Shown here: one piece after another, positions 17,765-25,503 of the stretch | How the letters are laid out: each line of letters opens with the position of its first letter | Position numbering within the stretch: the first letter of the stretch is position 1 | Translations under genes and position numbers: made by a program | NCBI GenBank assembly: GCA_965218495.1 | Contig: OZ244626.1 | Coordinates: forward strand, 1,364,001 to 1,428,000 | DNA length: 64,000 nt | Reading direction: 5' to 3' | DNA from: G965218495 sp965218495 | GTDB taxonomy: Bacteria; Bacteroidota; Rhodothermia; Rhodothermales; Bin80 | Notes under the pieces: model-generated | The model's input: only the letters and a program-made list of their open reading frames with translations | Told to the model about the DNA's origin: nothing | Databases searched by the model: none

Positions 17765-19216
17765 ATGAGCAAAACAGACTGTCATACTGAAGAGCTTCGT
17801 TTCGAGGACTTGGGACGGCGTAAAGTGGTCGGAAAGTTCGACGGCGGCCCTATGTCCTCGGACGCAGGTGCGCTGCTGTTACGGGAGGCCGACCGGATGT
17901 TCGACGTCATAGGCCGCTTTGCCGCCTGCTTCACCGACCACCGTGATCCCAGCAGGGTCGAGCATACCGTGGAGGCGATGCTCAGGCAACGTATCTACGC
18001 GATATGCTTGGGCTACGAAGACGTGAACGACCATGACCGTCTGCGGGACGATCCCGTGTTGGCCATGGGCGTGGGCTGCGAAGATGTAACAGGTGCGCAC
18101 CGGGCACGGGAACGCGACCAGGGACATCCGCTGGCGAGTTCCAGCACACTGAACCGACTGGAGCTCGGCTCCAAAGGAGGGGCCGCATCGCACAGGTACA
18201 AGCGCATCGTAGCGGACCCTGAAAAGATCGACACCATGCTCGCGGACTTGTTCATGGATGTAACGGGCGAGGAGCCAGAGCATATCGTGTTGGATCTCGA
18301 TGCTACCGATGACGCGATTCACGGCCAGCAGGAGGGGCGCTTCTTTCATGGTTACTATGGCCACTACTGCTACTTACCGCTGTACATCGTTAGCGGCAAG
18401 CATGTGCTGGCCGCTCGTCTGCGCCCCTCCAACATTGACGCATCAGCGGGCACGATAGAGGAGTTGGCGCCAGTGATAGCGCGTATCCGTGCGCGGTGGC
18501 CGCAGGTGCCCATCTGGATTCGTGCAGATGCAGGATTCTGCCGCGATGATATCATGGCATGGTGCGAAGCACAGGGCCTGCACTACATCATTGGTATGCC
18601 GCTCAATGCGCGGCTGAAACGCATCGTTGAGGAGGCTATGGAGCAGAGTCAGGCCACCTGCGAGGCCAGCGGGCAGCCTTCGCGGCGCTTCCGCAGCTTC
18701 GAGTACCAGACGAAGGACAGCTGGAGCTGTGCTCGGCGCGTGATAGCCAAGGCGGAATGGCTGCCTGGACCGCGCGGCTATAACGCGCGATTCGTGGTCA
18801 CCAATTTCAGCGAAGACGCGTACGACGCGCGCACGCTATACGAAGATTTGTATTGCGCGCGTGGAGACATGGAGAACCGGCTCAAGGAGCAGCAGCTTAC
18901 CCTGTTCGCTGACCGCACCTCTACGTCCATGATGGAGAGCAACCAGTTGCGCCTGTACTTCTCTACGGTCGCCAACACCCTGATGACCATCATCAAGACC
19001 GTTGGCTTGCAGGGCACCGCGATGGCGCAGGCGCAGTGCGCTACTATCCGTGTGCGGCTACTGAAGATCGCAGCACTGGTGGTGGTAAGCGTACGCCGAG
19101 TCCGCCTGCTCTTGCCCGAGGCCTATCCCTGGCAGCAACTGTTCGCGCGCGTGCTAAACAACTTGCGTGGCGCTGTGCACACCACCCAGGTCGGCGCACG
19201 CGCCTCACCTTCATAG
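17765..19216 (+). CDS. IS1380-family transposase
   Basis: A 483-residue DDE transposase. Catalytic regions: LDLDATDDAIHG near residue 177, WIRADAGFCRDD near 250, and YEDLYCARGDMENRLKEQQ near 360, followed by FADRTST. Start ATG 17765. It looks intact. A truncated relative lies at 34782-35165; similarity continues about 80 bases past the stop into non-coding sequence, so the element's right end lies beyond 19300. Confidence 0.9.
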   Translation: MSKTDCHTEELRFEDLGRRKVVGKFDGGPMSSDAGALLLREADRMFDVIGRFAACFTDHRDPSRVEHTVEAMLRQRIYAICLGYEDVNDHDRLRDDPVLAMGVGCEDVTGAHRARERDQGHPLASSSTLNRLELGSKGGAASHRYKRIVADPEKIDTMLADLFMDVTGEEPEHIVLDLDATDDAIHGQQEGRFFHGYYGHYCYLPLYIVSGKHVLAARLRPSNIDASAGTIEELAPVIARIRARWPQVPIWIRADAGFCRDDIMAWCEAQGLHYIIGMPLNARLKRIVEEAMEQSQATCEASGQPSRRFRSFEYQTKDSWSCARRVIAKAEWLPGPRGYNARFVVTNFSEDAYDARTLYEDLYCARGDMENRLKEQQLTLFADRTSTSMMESNQLRLYFSTVANTLMTIIKTVGLQGTAMAQAQCATIRVRLLKIAALVVVSVRRVRLLLPEAYPWQQLFARVLNNLRGAVHTTQVGARASPS

Positions 19217-19443
19217 GCCGTTCCGGATCCAACTTATCCCACAGATTGATAGACGCCACATGGTGGTTGCAGGATACGTGTATCCAAGAAGCACCGGTGC
19301 GCGAACAAAAGCCTTGATTCGCGCTCGAAACATGCCCGAAACAGCGCTTGCAGCCGCCGACTATTCGCTCTGGAAGGCGGGAATCAGCATTCGCGTTCGC
19401 AAACCGTGACCCACTGCCTACAAACGCCCCGAATTATGGCGAT

Positions 19444-20703
19444 TCAAGAGCTTGGTGAGCGATGCGGGCTAACCCATCGACCCCCGGAGGTGCTCAGGAC
19501 CTTGGTCAGCTCCTTCATGTCCTCCCGGCGTATCGGCTTCAGATTCGACTCGTACTGCATGAATATCGCCCCGCACCAGCGCTGACGCATCCCCGATGAT
19601 CCCCAGCGCTTCACGTTCCGTGATCGGTTCGCAATAATGCTGTTGAGGTTCTCGATGATGTTCGTCGTCTTCAGACTGTCTCTGACAGCCTGGTTCCGCA
19701 CCCCCAACCGGTGAAGTGTCAGCGTATCCTCCAAACCCTCCTCCAGACTGCGTGCGGCCTTCGGACACGATCGCTGCAGCGCTCCATGCAGCGACACAAG
19801 CGCCGCCCGTGCCTCCTTGTACGTGGGTAGCTCCCATGCCGCCTGAAGCCGACGCTTCATTTGCGTGGCCGCTGGCTCGTTTTTGATGTGACGCGTCACA
19901 TTGGTACGCTTGTGCCATTGGCAGCGCTGGAACACGACCGCATCCCCAAACACCGCACTGATCCCCTTGCGAAGCCCGCGGCTGCCGTCCACCTGTACCA
20001 ACAGCTTGTCGGTATGGGTGAAGCCCCGACGCAACAAATCCTGCAACAGCGACTGCACCTGCGCACTGTTCTCGGTACGACTTTCCGCAAAGCCCAGCAC
20101 GACCTTCTCGCCCTCGGTCGTGATGCCCATCGCTACGATCATCTGCACACCAGCCAAATACTTGCCATCAAGCAGGAGCACCGCAAAAGTGTGCTGATCG
20201 AAGCGGCGCGTCTCAAATTCCTTCAGTAGCGCTGCCGTCTGCGTAACGAAGGCGTTGCCGACGCTGCTGGCACTCAACCCCAGACTATCGGTGAAGACTT
20301 GGGCCGCCTGCCTGTAATTGCGCCGCGAGAGTCCACACAGCAACCCCCTGGTCACGCTTTCCCGGTCCATAAGCCCACGCTCGCGCAAGAGGCGGTACGT
20401 TTGCAGAGGACGCTCCTTTCGGGTTCGTACATTCCGTACGCGCGGAACGCGGACCGCAATGCGCTCCAAACCGACGCGGATGGAACCCGGATTCGTCCTC
20501 CAGCGCTGAAAGCCGGTCTTACGGTGCTTCCCACGTGCGCCGCAAATGAAGCGGGCTTCGGCTTCCATGACCCATGTGGCCATCTTGGTAAGAAGATCAT
20601 CGAGATATCCAAGGCAGCTGGCCAGGCCGATGAAATTCCTCTGCGCAAGCCCGTGAAGGTCCTCGATGAGTGATTGATCCAGCATAGGGGTATGGGTCAT
20701 CAT
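19444..20703 (-). CDS. IS256-family transposase
   Basis: A 419-residue mutator-type DDE transposase. Catalytic regions: VLLLDGKYLAG near residue 177, LLVQVDGSRGLRK near 240, and TTNIIENLNS near 352; between them sits the CQWHKRTNV segment typical of the family. It overlaps the upstream gene by 4 bp (20700-20703), so translation is probably coupled to the dead paralogue encoded first. Confidence 0.9.
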   Translation of the reverse strand: MMTHTPMLDQSLIEDLHGLAQRNFIGLASCLGYLDDLLTKMATWVMEAEARFICGARGKHRKTGFQRWRTNPGSIRVGLERIAVRVPRVRNVRTRKERPLQTYRLLRERGLMDRESVTRGLLCGLSRRNYRQAAQVFTDSLGLSASSVGNAFVTQTAALLKEFETRRFDQHTFAVLLLDGKYLAGVQMIVAMGITTEGEKVVLGFAESRTENSAQVQSLLQDLLRRGFTHTDKLLVQVDGSRGLRKGISAVFGDAVVFQRCQWHKRTNVTRHIKNEPAATQMKRRLQAAWELPTYKEARAALVSLHGALQRSCPKAARSLEEGLEDTLTLHRLGVRNQAVRDSLKTTNIIENLNSIIANRSRNVKRWGSSGMRQRWCGAIFMQYESNLKPIRREDMKELTKVLSTSGGRWVSPHRSPSS

Positions 20704-21668
20704 ACGGCGTTGAGGTTGATGAGAGTCTCACGAAGTTGTGGCAGATGGGCCGCATGGGCCACACGGCGCAGCTGAGCCTCGTGTTCCAACAGCGCCAGTG
20801 CCATCTGTTCGCGTTGCTGGAAAACGGCGCTGGCCGGGGCCTGCAACCTGCGACCGATGGCATGCATGAAGCGCATCACGCGCAGCCCTCTGTCGAGCTT
20901 GAGCAGCATGCCCGTGCGTTGAATCGTCAGAGATTGCTCCAGGCCCTCCCATAGAACCTTCGCTGCGGACCGATTGACGCGCGTCAAGTCCTGGTGAATA
21001 CGGGTGAGTGCGCGTTCAGCTTCCCGGGCATCGAACCCGTTCCATGCCTGGCGGAGGCGATTGCGATACACAGGAACAAGGTCTTCCGGAAGACCACAGG
21101 TGACTTGATCCAGTAGCGTATTGAGACAGCGCTGTATGGCGACCCTGGGGCCGAACACCTGGCGCACCGCCGATTGCAGTCCCGTACTGCTGGGCAGCAC
21201 ACAGAGCAACCCGTCGGCGGCCGAAAGACCACGATCGGACAGCGACTGCACAAAGGACGCAAGAGCAGAGACGTTCTCAGGGTAGCACGCTACCAGGCCA
21301 AGTATGCGGCGATAGCCCGTGATGGTCAGACCCGCTCCAAGAACGATGTTAACGCCGCGTGGGCACAGCCCGCGCAGCCAGATCGCAACGATCGGGTCGT
21401 CTTGCAGACTGCGCGAATGCAACAGCTGCCACGCTTCATTCAACTGCGCCGAGTCCGGCTTTGTGTCCTGGGCCGCAGCAGAGGCCTTGATCACTACGGG
21501 CGGTGGCACCGGCTGCTGATGCGCTGCCGGAATGGGCCAGTCGGTGGTCAATTGTTGCAGTATGTGCGTGCAGAGCTTCATCAGAAGCCGCCGCGCGTCA
21601 CCGGAGGGATTGATCTGGGCGTCTGCAGGCGCCTCAGTGCTCCCCAAAACAGGCTGTGGGGGGGTCAT
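20700..21668 (-). CDS. Catalytically dead IS256-transposase paralogue
   Basis: A 322-residue protein encoded just upstream of, and overlapping by 4 bp, the IS256 transposase. Residues about 135-290 align with its neighbour: RGLSAADGLLCVLPSS against RGFTHTDKLLVQVDGS, FGPRVAIQRCLN against FGDAVVFQRCQW, and EGLEQSLTIQRTGM against EGLEDTLTLHRLGV. All three catalytic acidic positions are lost: VLPSS for VQVDGS, VLGAGLTITG for LLDGKYLAG, and FMHAIGR in place of the IIENLNS region. The open frame is long and intact, so it is probably maintained. It may regulate transposition or form mixed multimers; that is inference. Confidence 0.65.
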   Translation of the reverse strand: MTPPQPVLGSTEAPADAQINPSGDARRLLMKLCTHILQQLTTDWPIPAAHQQPVPPPVVIKASAAAQDTKPDSAQLNEAWQLLHSRSLQDDPIVAIWLRGLCPRGVNIVLGAGLTITGYRRILGLVACYPENVSALASFVQSLSDRGLSAADGLLCVLPSSTGLQSAVRQVFGPRVAIQRCLNTLLDQVTCGLPEDLVPVYRNRLRQAWNGFDAREAERALTRIHQDLTRVNRSAAKVLWEGLEQSLTIQRTGMLLKLDRGLRVMRFMHAIGRRLQAPASAVFQQREQMALALLEHEAQLRRVAHAAHLPQLRETLINLNAV

Positions 21669-21749
21669 ATGATTGGAAAGGAATGGTGGAGGCTAGGGTC
21701 CACCTCCACAGTAACTTTCCAATTCCCAACTTGAAAATGTGCGATCCCC

Positions 21750-22238
21750 GATGCCGTGGAGCTGAACCAGGATGCCATTGACCGAGACGCATGCTTTGAC
21801 GGGCTCCACGGCGTGTGGACCAGCCTGGATCGCGAAAGCCATCCAGCACAACACATCTATGCGTACTACGGGGAGCTGTGGCGCATCGAAGAGGGCTTTC
21901 GCGTGCTCAAGCACACCATGGCGACGCGGCCCATCTATCACTGGACTCCCAGCCGCGTCAAGGCGCACATCGCGATTTGCTTCGTCGCTTTTGCCTTGCT
22001 GCGCCTGCTGCGCTACCAGCACAACACCATGCATGCGGGCCAGGAGCCACTCAGCGAGGCTCGTATCCTGACAGAGCTGAGCGGCGCGCAAGTCTCCCTC
22101 ATTACCGACACCAGTACGCTGAAGCAGTATCTGCTCGCCTCCCCCGCCACCGCAGCTCAGCGGACGCTCTACAGCGCAGCCGGACTAAAGTACCCCAGCA
22201 GGACCCGCGAGCTGGCCACTCCCGACCAGCTCCCCTAA
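21750..22238 (+). pseudogene. IS1634-type transposase, C-terminal piece
   Basis: About 162 codons ending at TAA 22236-22238. The segments DGLHGVWTSLD, WRIEEGFRVLKHTM and RPIYHWTPSRVKAHI are the C-terminal catalytic region (including the final Glu) of IS1634 transposases. It begins with GATGCC, which fits directly onto the end of the central piece at 15867. Confidence 0.82.
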
Positions 22239-22495
22239 GGAGTCCGGCTACGATCGAGAGGAGCCTCAAGGGTTCCCTCAAAATCGGCACGCGTAGTGTT
22301 CAGTATTGTATGATGGTCAAGTATAACTCATACTATTTTGCACCTAAACCGCGGAAGTCAAGAATGTGCCCTCGCCGGGCCCTCGGCTCTGCACAGAGAA
22401 GCACCACAGCTCCTGCGCACAATTCCAAGAAGCCTGCAGCGCCTTAGCTGAAGGCACGGGGGTAGCAGGACAGGGTTGACAGGGCCGCCACCTTC

Positions 22496-23371
22496 CTACA
22501 GCATGTGTTCCGCCCAACGCCACGTACCCAGCACACCAAGGCACCCATGGGCGGTTAGGTCATGCTGGATGGGACTGATGGATACGTATCCGGCTTCCAC
22601 GGCATGCACATCGGTGTCAGGGCCGCCGTCGAGGTTGAAGAACTTCCCCTTGTACCAGAAAGACGTGTGATTGGAAGCGTTCGTCCGCTCAACAAACGAT
22701 TCCTCGTAGCGTGCGCGTGCAAGGCGGGTCACCGAAATGCCCTTAATCTGATCATACGGTAGTGGTGGGACGTTGACATTTAGCACGATTCCACGTGGAA
22801 GGCGGCTGCGCAGGACCTTGCGCCCTATCGCCTGGGCATACCGCGCAGCGGCTTCATAGTCCCCTGCCTCGCCCTCGACGAGCGAAAATGCCATCGAATC
22901 CACTCCCCGAATCGATGACTCCGTCGCTGCGCTCACCGTGCCCGAATACATGACGTTGATCGCCATGTTTGACCCACGGTTGATGCCGCTAGCCACCAAA
23001 TCGGGGCGCCGGTCCAGCAGCGAATTCAAAGCCAACTTCACGCAATCTGCCGGTGTGCCGTCAATCGCAATCGAGCGAACAGCCGCCAATGCGCCTTCAA
23101 ACTTATGTGGAATCGCGTGGACAGCGCGGTGTAGCGTGATAGCATGCCCCACTGCACTCTGCTCCTCCTTGGGCGCAATGATCACCACATTGCCCAGCTC
23201 CATCATGGCCAGACCCAGCGCTGCGAGCCCCGGTGCCTCTATGCCGTCATCGTTCGTAACCAGGATGAGCGGTTTCCTGCGCCCTTGCGTTTGTGCAGCC
23301 GGCGCCTTTTCGTCTGTCGGAAGTCTGCTAATAGCTCTCCTCTTTGCTCGGAAACCGTCGTGCACGCACAT
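22496..23371 (-). CDS. surE: 5'/3'-nucleotidase SurE
   Basis: Phosphatase acting on nucleoside monophosphates. Motifs: LVTNDDGIEAPG (metal-binding Asp pair), then APKEEQSAVGHAIT, GTPADCVKL and SGINRGSNMAINVMYSGTV (metal Asn). The start is uncertain. ATG 23371 or GTG 23365 would overlap panB by about 40 bases. A non-standard ATT at 23332 has an ideal aggag site 7 nt upstream and overlaps the panB stop. The protein is fully formed from residue 50 of the longest reading. It is last in an order bamA-ompH-ompH-panB-surE. Confidence 0.93.
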   Translation of the reverse strand: MCVHDGFRAKRRAISRLPTDEKAPAAQTQGRRKPLILVTNDDGIEAPGLAALGLAMMELGNVVIIAPKEEQSAVGHAITLHRAVHAIPHKFEGALAAVRSIAIDGTPADCVKLALNSLLDRRPDLVASGINRGSNMAINVMYSGTVSAATESSIRGVDSMAFSLVEGEAGDYEAAARYAQAIGRKVLRSRLPRGIVLNVNVPPLPYDQIKGISVTRLARARYEESFVERTNASNHTSFWYKGKFFNLDGGPDTDVHAVEAGYVSISPIQHDLTAHGCLGVLGTWRWAEHML

Positions 23372-24131
23372 CGTCCGCGTACAGCCGTACTGACTGGGTA
23401 ATGGTAGCGGCCAAAGAGGCATACCGGCGTACAAAGCGAGGACTAAAGTCGGTGGTCAGCCCCAAGGCATCATGTGTAACCAGGACCTGGCCGTCACAGG
23501 CGGGTCCAGCCCCGATGCCGATGGTCGGAATAGCCAGTGACCGCGTCACCACCTCCGCCAGCGCGGCGGGAATCTTCTCCAATACAAGGCCAAAACATCC
23601 GGTCTTTTCCAACAATTTGGCGTCTTCCTTTAGCCGCTCGGCTTCCTCTTCGTCACGCGCCCGCACCTTGTAGGTACCAAAGCGGTAAATGCTTTGCGGT
23701 ATCAGGCCAAGGTGTCCCATGACCGGTATGCCGGCCTCCAGGATGCGCTCTGCCGCTGGCAGACCTGCCCTGCCGCCTTCGATCTTTACGGCATGCGCAC
23801 CGGTTTCTTTCATGACACGAATCGCGGAGTGCAACGCCTCCTTGGAGTTACCCTGGTATGATCCAAATGGCAAGTCAACAACGACCAGCGCCCGCTTAAC
23901 CGCCCGAACCACGCATTGCGCATGATAGACCATGTGATCCAGCGTGATGGGCAGGGTCGTCTCGTTGCCTGCGATGACGTTGGAGGCAGAATCCCCGACC
24001 AGAATCACATCCACGCCCGCCGCGTCAATGATGCGCGCAAGCGTAAAATCGTACGCCGTCAGCATGGCTATCGGCGTACCGCTCGCTTTCATCTCTTGAA
24101 GAGTCTGCGTGGTAACGCGCCTGATTGCCAT
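23328..24131 (-). CDS. panB: 3-methyl-2-oxobutanoate hydroxymethyltransferase
   Basis: First committed step of pantothenate synthesis: it adds a hydroxymethyl group from methylene-THF to 2-oxoisovalerate. 267 residues, the family norm. Motifs: MLTAYDF near residue 23, VILVGDSASNV near 40 (metal-binding Asp), VVVDLPFGSYQ near 83, and AVKIEGG near 113. The C-terminal GIGAGPACDGQVLVTHD is also characteristic. The stop codon is inside the presumed surE start region. Confidence 0.96.
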   Translation of the reverse strand: MAIRRVTTQTLQEMKASGTPIAMLTAYDFTLARIIDAAGVDVILVGDSASNVIAGNETTLPITLDHMVYHAQCVVRAVKRALVVVDLPFGSYQGNSKEALHSAIRVMKETGAHAVKIEGGRAGLPAAERILEAGIPVMGHLGLIPQSIYRFGTYKVRARDEEEAERLKEDAKLLEKTGCFGLVLEKIPAALAEVVTRSLAIPTIGIGAGPACDGQVLVTHDALGLTTDFSPRFVRRYASLAATITQSVRLYADDVRARRFPSKEESY

Positions 24132-24275
24132 GAAGGATCCCTTCGGTCACTTCACTCGTCGCCCGGGGCCTACCCTGATGCCTCTGGACGCACTCCGCAT
24201 ACTCTCACGGACACAAGTGCCACTGTGGAGCCGCACACCGGAACACTGTAAAATAGTGCGCGCGGCAGTGATATT

Positions 24276-24851
24276 CTAGTTCCCTGCGGACTCGGCTCCG
24301 CTGACGTCTATGCCCAGCTCCCGTGCCACATCCAGTGTAATGTCCACGATGCGATCTTCGTTGGCATAGAGTATGATGGGCTGGGTGCGACCGGCCTGGA
24401 TTCGAAGTACCAGATCCAAACCCTTCTCTTCCGAAATCTTTTTGATGGCCGCATCCACACGCTCAAAGAGGGGGCTGAGCAATTCCGCCTCGCGCTGCGC
24501 CAAGTCGTCCTGGGCATCTGCCGCCTTTTGCTGCAGCTCCTGCTGGGAGGCCTGCAGGTCAGCCTCTCTTTCTGCTCGGCGCTGCGGGGACAGCAATGAC
24601 TGCTGCGTCTGATAGCGCTCTACCTTACCCTGCAAATCTTCAGCCATCGCCTGCAACACTTTCTCGGTGGCATCAAATTCTTCCTGAAGCGCCCGCTGGA
24701 TGTCCTGAAACTCAGGCATGTTGGAGATGAGGATTTCATGATCGGTGTACCCAATCTTGAGTGCTGGTAGTTGCTGGCCCAACGCGGGCACTGCAAAGGC
24801 CACCAATAGCGTTAGTAGTCCCAGACGTCGTAGAAGTGATATCGACTGCAT
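24276..24851 (-). CDS. OmpH/Skp-family periplasmic chaperone (second copy)
   Basis: 191 residues from ATG 24851, chosen because a clean signal peptide begins there (LLRRLGLLTLLVAFAVPALG then Q). The mature protein starts with a beta strand (KIGYTDHEILISNMPEF), followed by a long charged coiled coil (residues 55-125, rich in Q, E and R) and a C-terminal strand-helix cap. This is the Skp trimer architecture, which shields unfolded outer-membrane proteins in the periplasm. It lies 25 bp after another OmpH gene and downstream of bamA. Confidence 0.88.
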   Translation of the reverse strand: MQSISLLRRLGLLTLLVAFAVPALGQQLPALKIGYTDHEILISNMPEFQDIQRALQEEFDATEKVLQAMAEDLQGKVERYQTQQSLLSPQRRAEREADLQASQQELQQKAADAQDDLAQREAELLSPLFERVDAAIKKISEEKGLDLVLRIQAGRTQPIILYANEDRIVDITLDVARELGIDVSGAESAGN

Positions 24852-24876
24852 AGTGTACCGTTCTAGTGAAGTGGCT

Positions 24877-25479
24877 CTATTGACGTTGGCCAGCCCGACC
24901 TCCGCTCCGCCCCGACTCCGCGCCTGTGGCAGCACCAGCAGGAGTACCCGTTTGCTGTACTTCGATGCCGAGCTCTGCCAGGACGGTCACACTGATGTTG
25001 TGGCTTTCATCCGCAAAAAGAAAAACGTAGTCGCCGCTGCGGTCAAAAACATAGTCATAGCCTTCAGCCAGGGCGACCGTTTCTATGGCTATCAGCACCT
25101 TCTCCTGAATGGGCCGCAGCAACTGACCCTGCTGCCGGTACAGCTCGCCTTCCGGACCGAAATACTGTGTCCTGCGGCTGCTAAGCTCCTCCTCAGCCAG
25201 CATGATCTCCTCCTGCTTTCGCTGCCGCTCGTCATGCGTGTAGAGCAACTCGAGTGACTGATACTCCTGGAAGAGTCTGTCGACTTCGCCCTGGCGCTCC
25301 TCAAGGTCCTGTGTCCACTGTTCCGATAGCCTGTCAAGCTGCTGTTGAGCAGTGGCAAACTCTGCAACTTGGCCGTAGATGTAGTCCGAATCCACATAAG
25401 CGATCTTCATCTGAGCCGCGACCGGCGCGCTGACCAAGACGGATAATACGAACGAGAGAATTAGTGTAGTCACCTTCAT
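24877..25479 (-). CDS. OmpH/Skp-family periplasmic chaperone (first copy)
   Basis: 200 residues. Signal peptide to about residue 22 (SFVLSVLVSAPVAAQ), then the typical strand KIAYVDSDYIYGQV, a coiled coil over residues 45-110, and the C-terminal cap YDYVFDRSGDYVFLFADE. A glycine/alanine/serine-rich tail is extra compared with the family core. It sits 24 bp after bamA, the usual place for such genes in this phylum. Confidence 0.9.
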   Translation of the reverse strand: MKVTTLILSFVLSVLVSAPVAAQMKIAYVDSDYIYGQVAEFATAQQQLDRLSEQWTQDLEERQGEVDRLFQEYQSLELLYTHDERQRKQEEIMLAEEELSSRRTQYFGPEGELYRQQGQLLRPIQEKVLIAIETVALAEGYDYVFDRSGDYVFLFADESHNISVTVLAELGIEVQQTGTPAGAATGAESGRSGGRAGQRQ

Positions 25480-25503
25480 ACGATCTTGCCTGTTTTAAAC
25501 CTG

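Larger units (their letters stand above)
15868..21749. mobile_element. Inverted-repeat-bounded element inside the IS1634 gene
   Basis: The left end reads ggggattgcacattttt, then (after the ISL3 insertion) agttggg. The right end, reversed, reads ggggatcgcacattttc, then aagttggg: 22 of 25 positions match. Flanks are gatgct (15862-15867) and gatgcc (21750-21755), a near-perfect 6-bp duplication. Without the ISL3 insertion it is about 4.47 kb. It contains an IS1380-type and an IS256-type transposase; which one owns these ends is unresolved, and one may have inserted into the other. Removing it joins KVDRDA to VELNQDA in frame. Confidence 0.75.
13050..22304 (+). mobile_element. IS1634-type element broken by nested insertions
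   Basis: A transposase gene of the IS1634 family survives as three pieces on the plus strand (13140-13361, about 14869-15867, and 21750-22238). The gaps are filled by an IS110 element and by a larger inverted-repeat-bounded element. A 12-bp direct repeat gtagtgttcagt at 13050-13061 and 22293-22304 flanks the whole assembly and may be its target duplication or part of its ends. Joining the pieces gives a transposase of about 570 residues, the expected length. Confidence 0.75.

Noticed and set aside
22344..22495. Short frames between the IS1634 end and surE
   Set aside because: Short, overlapping on both strands and without ribosome sites; probably element-end sequence.
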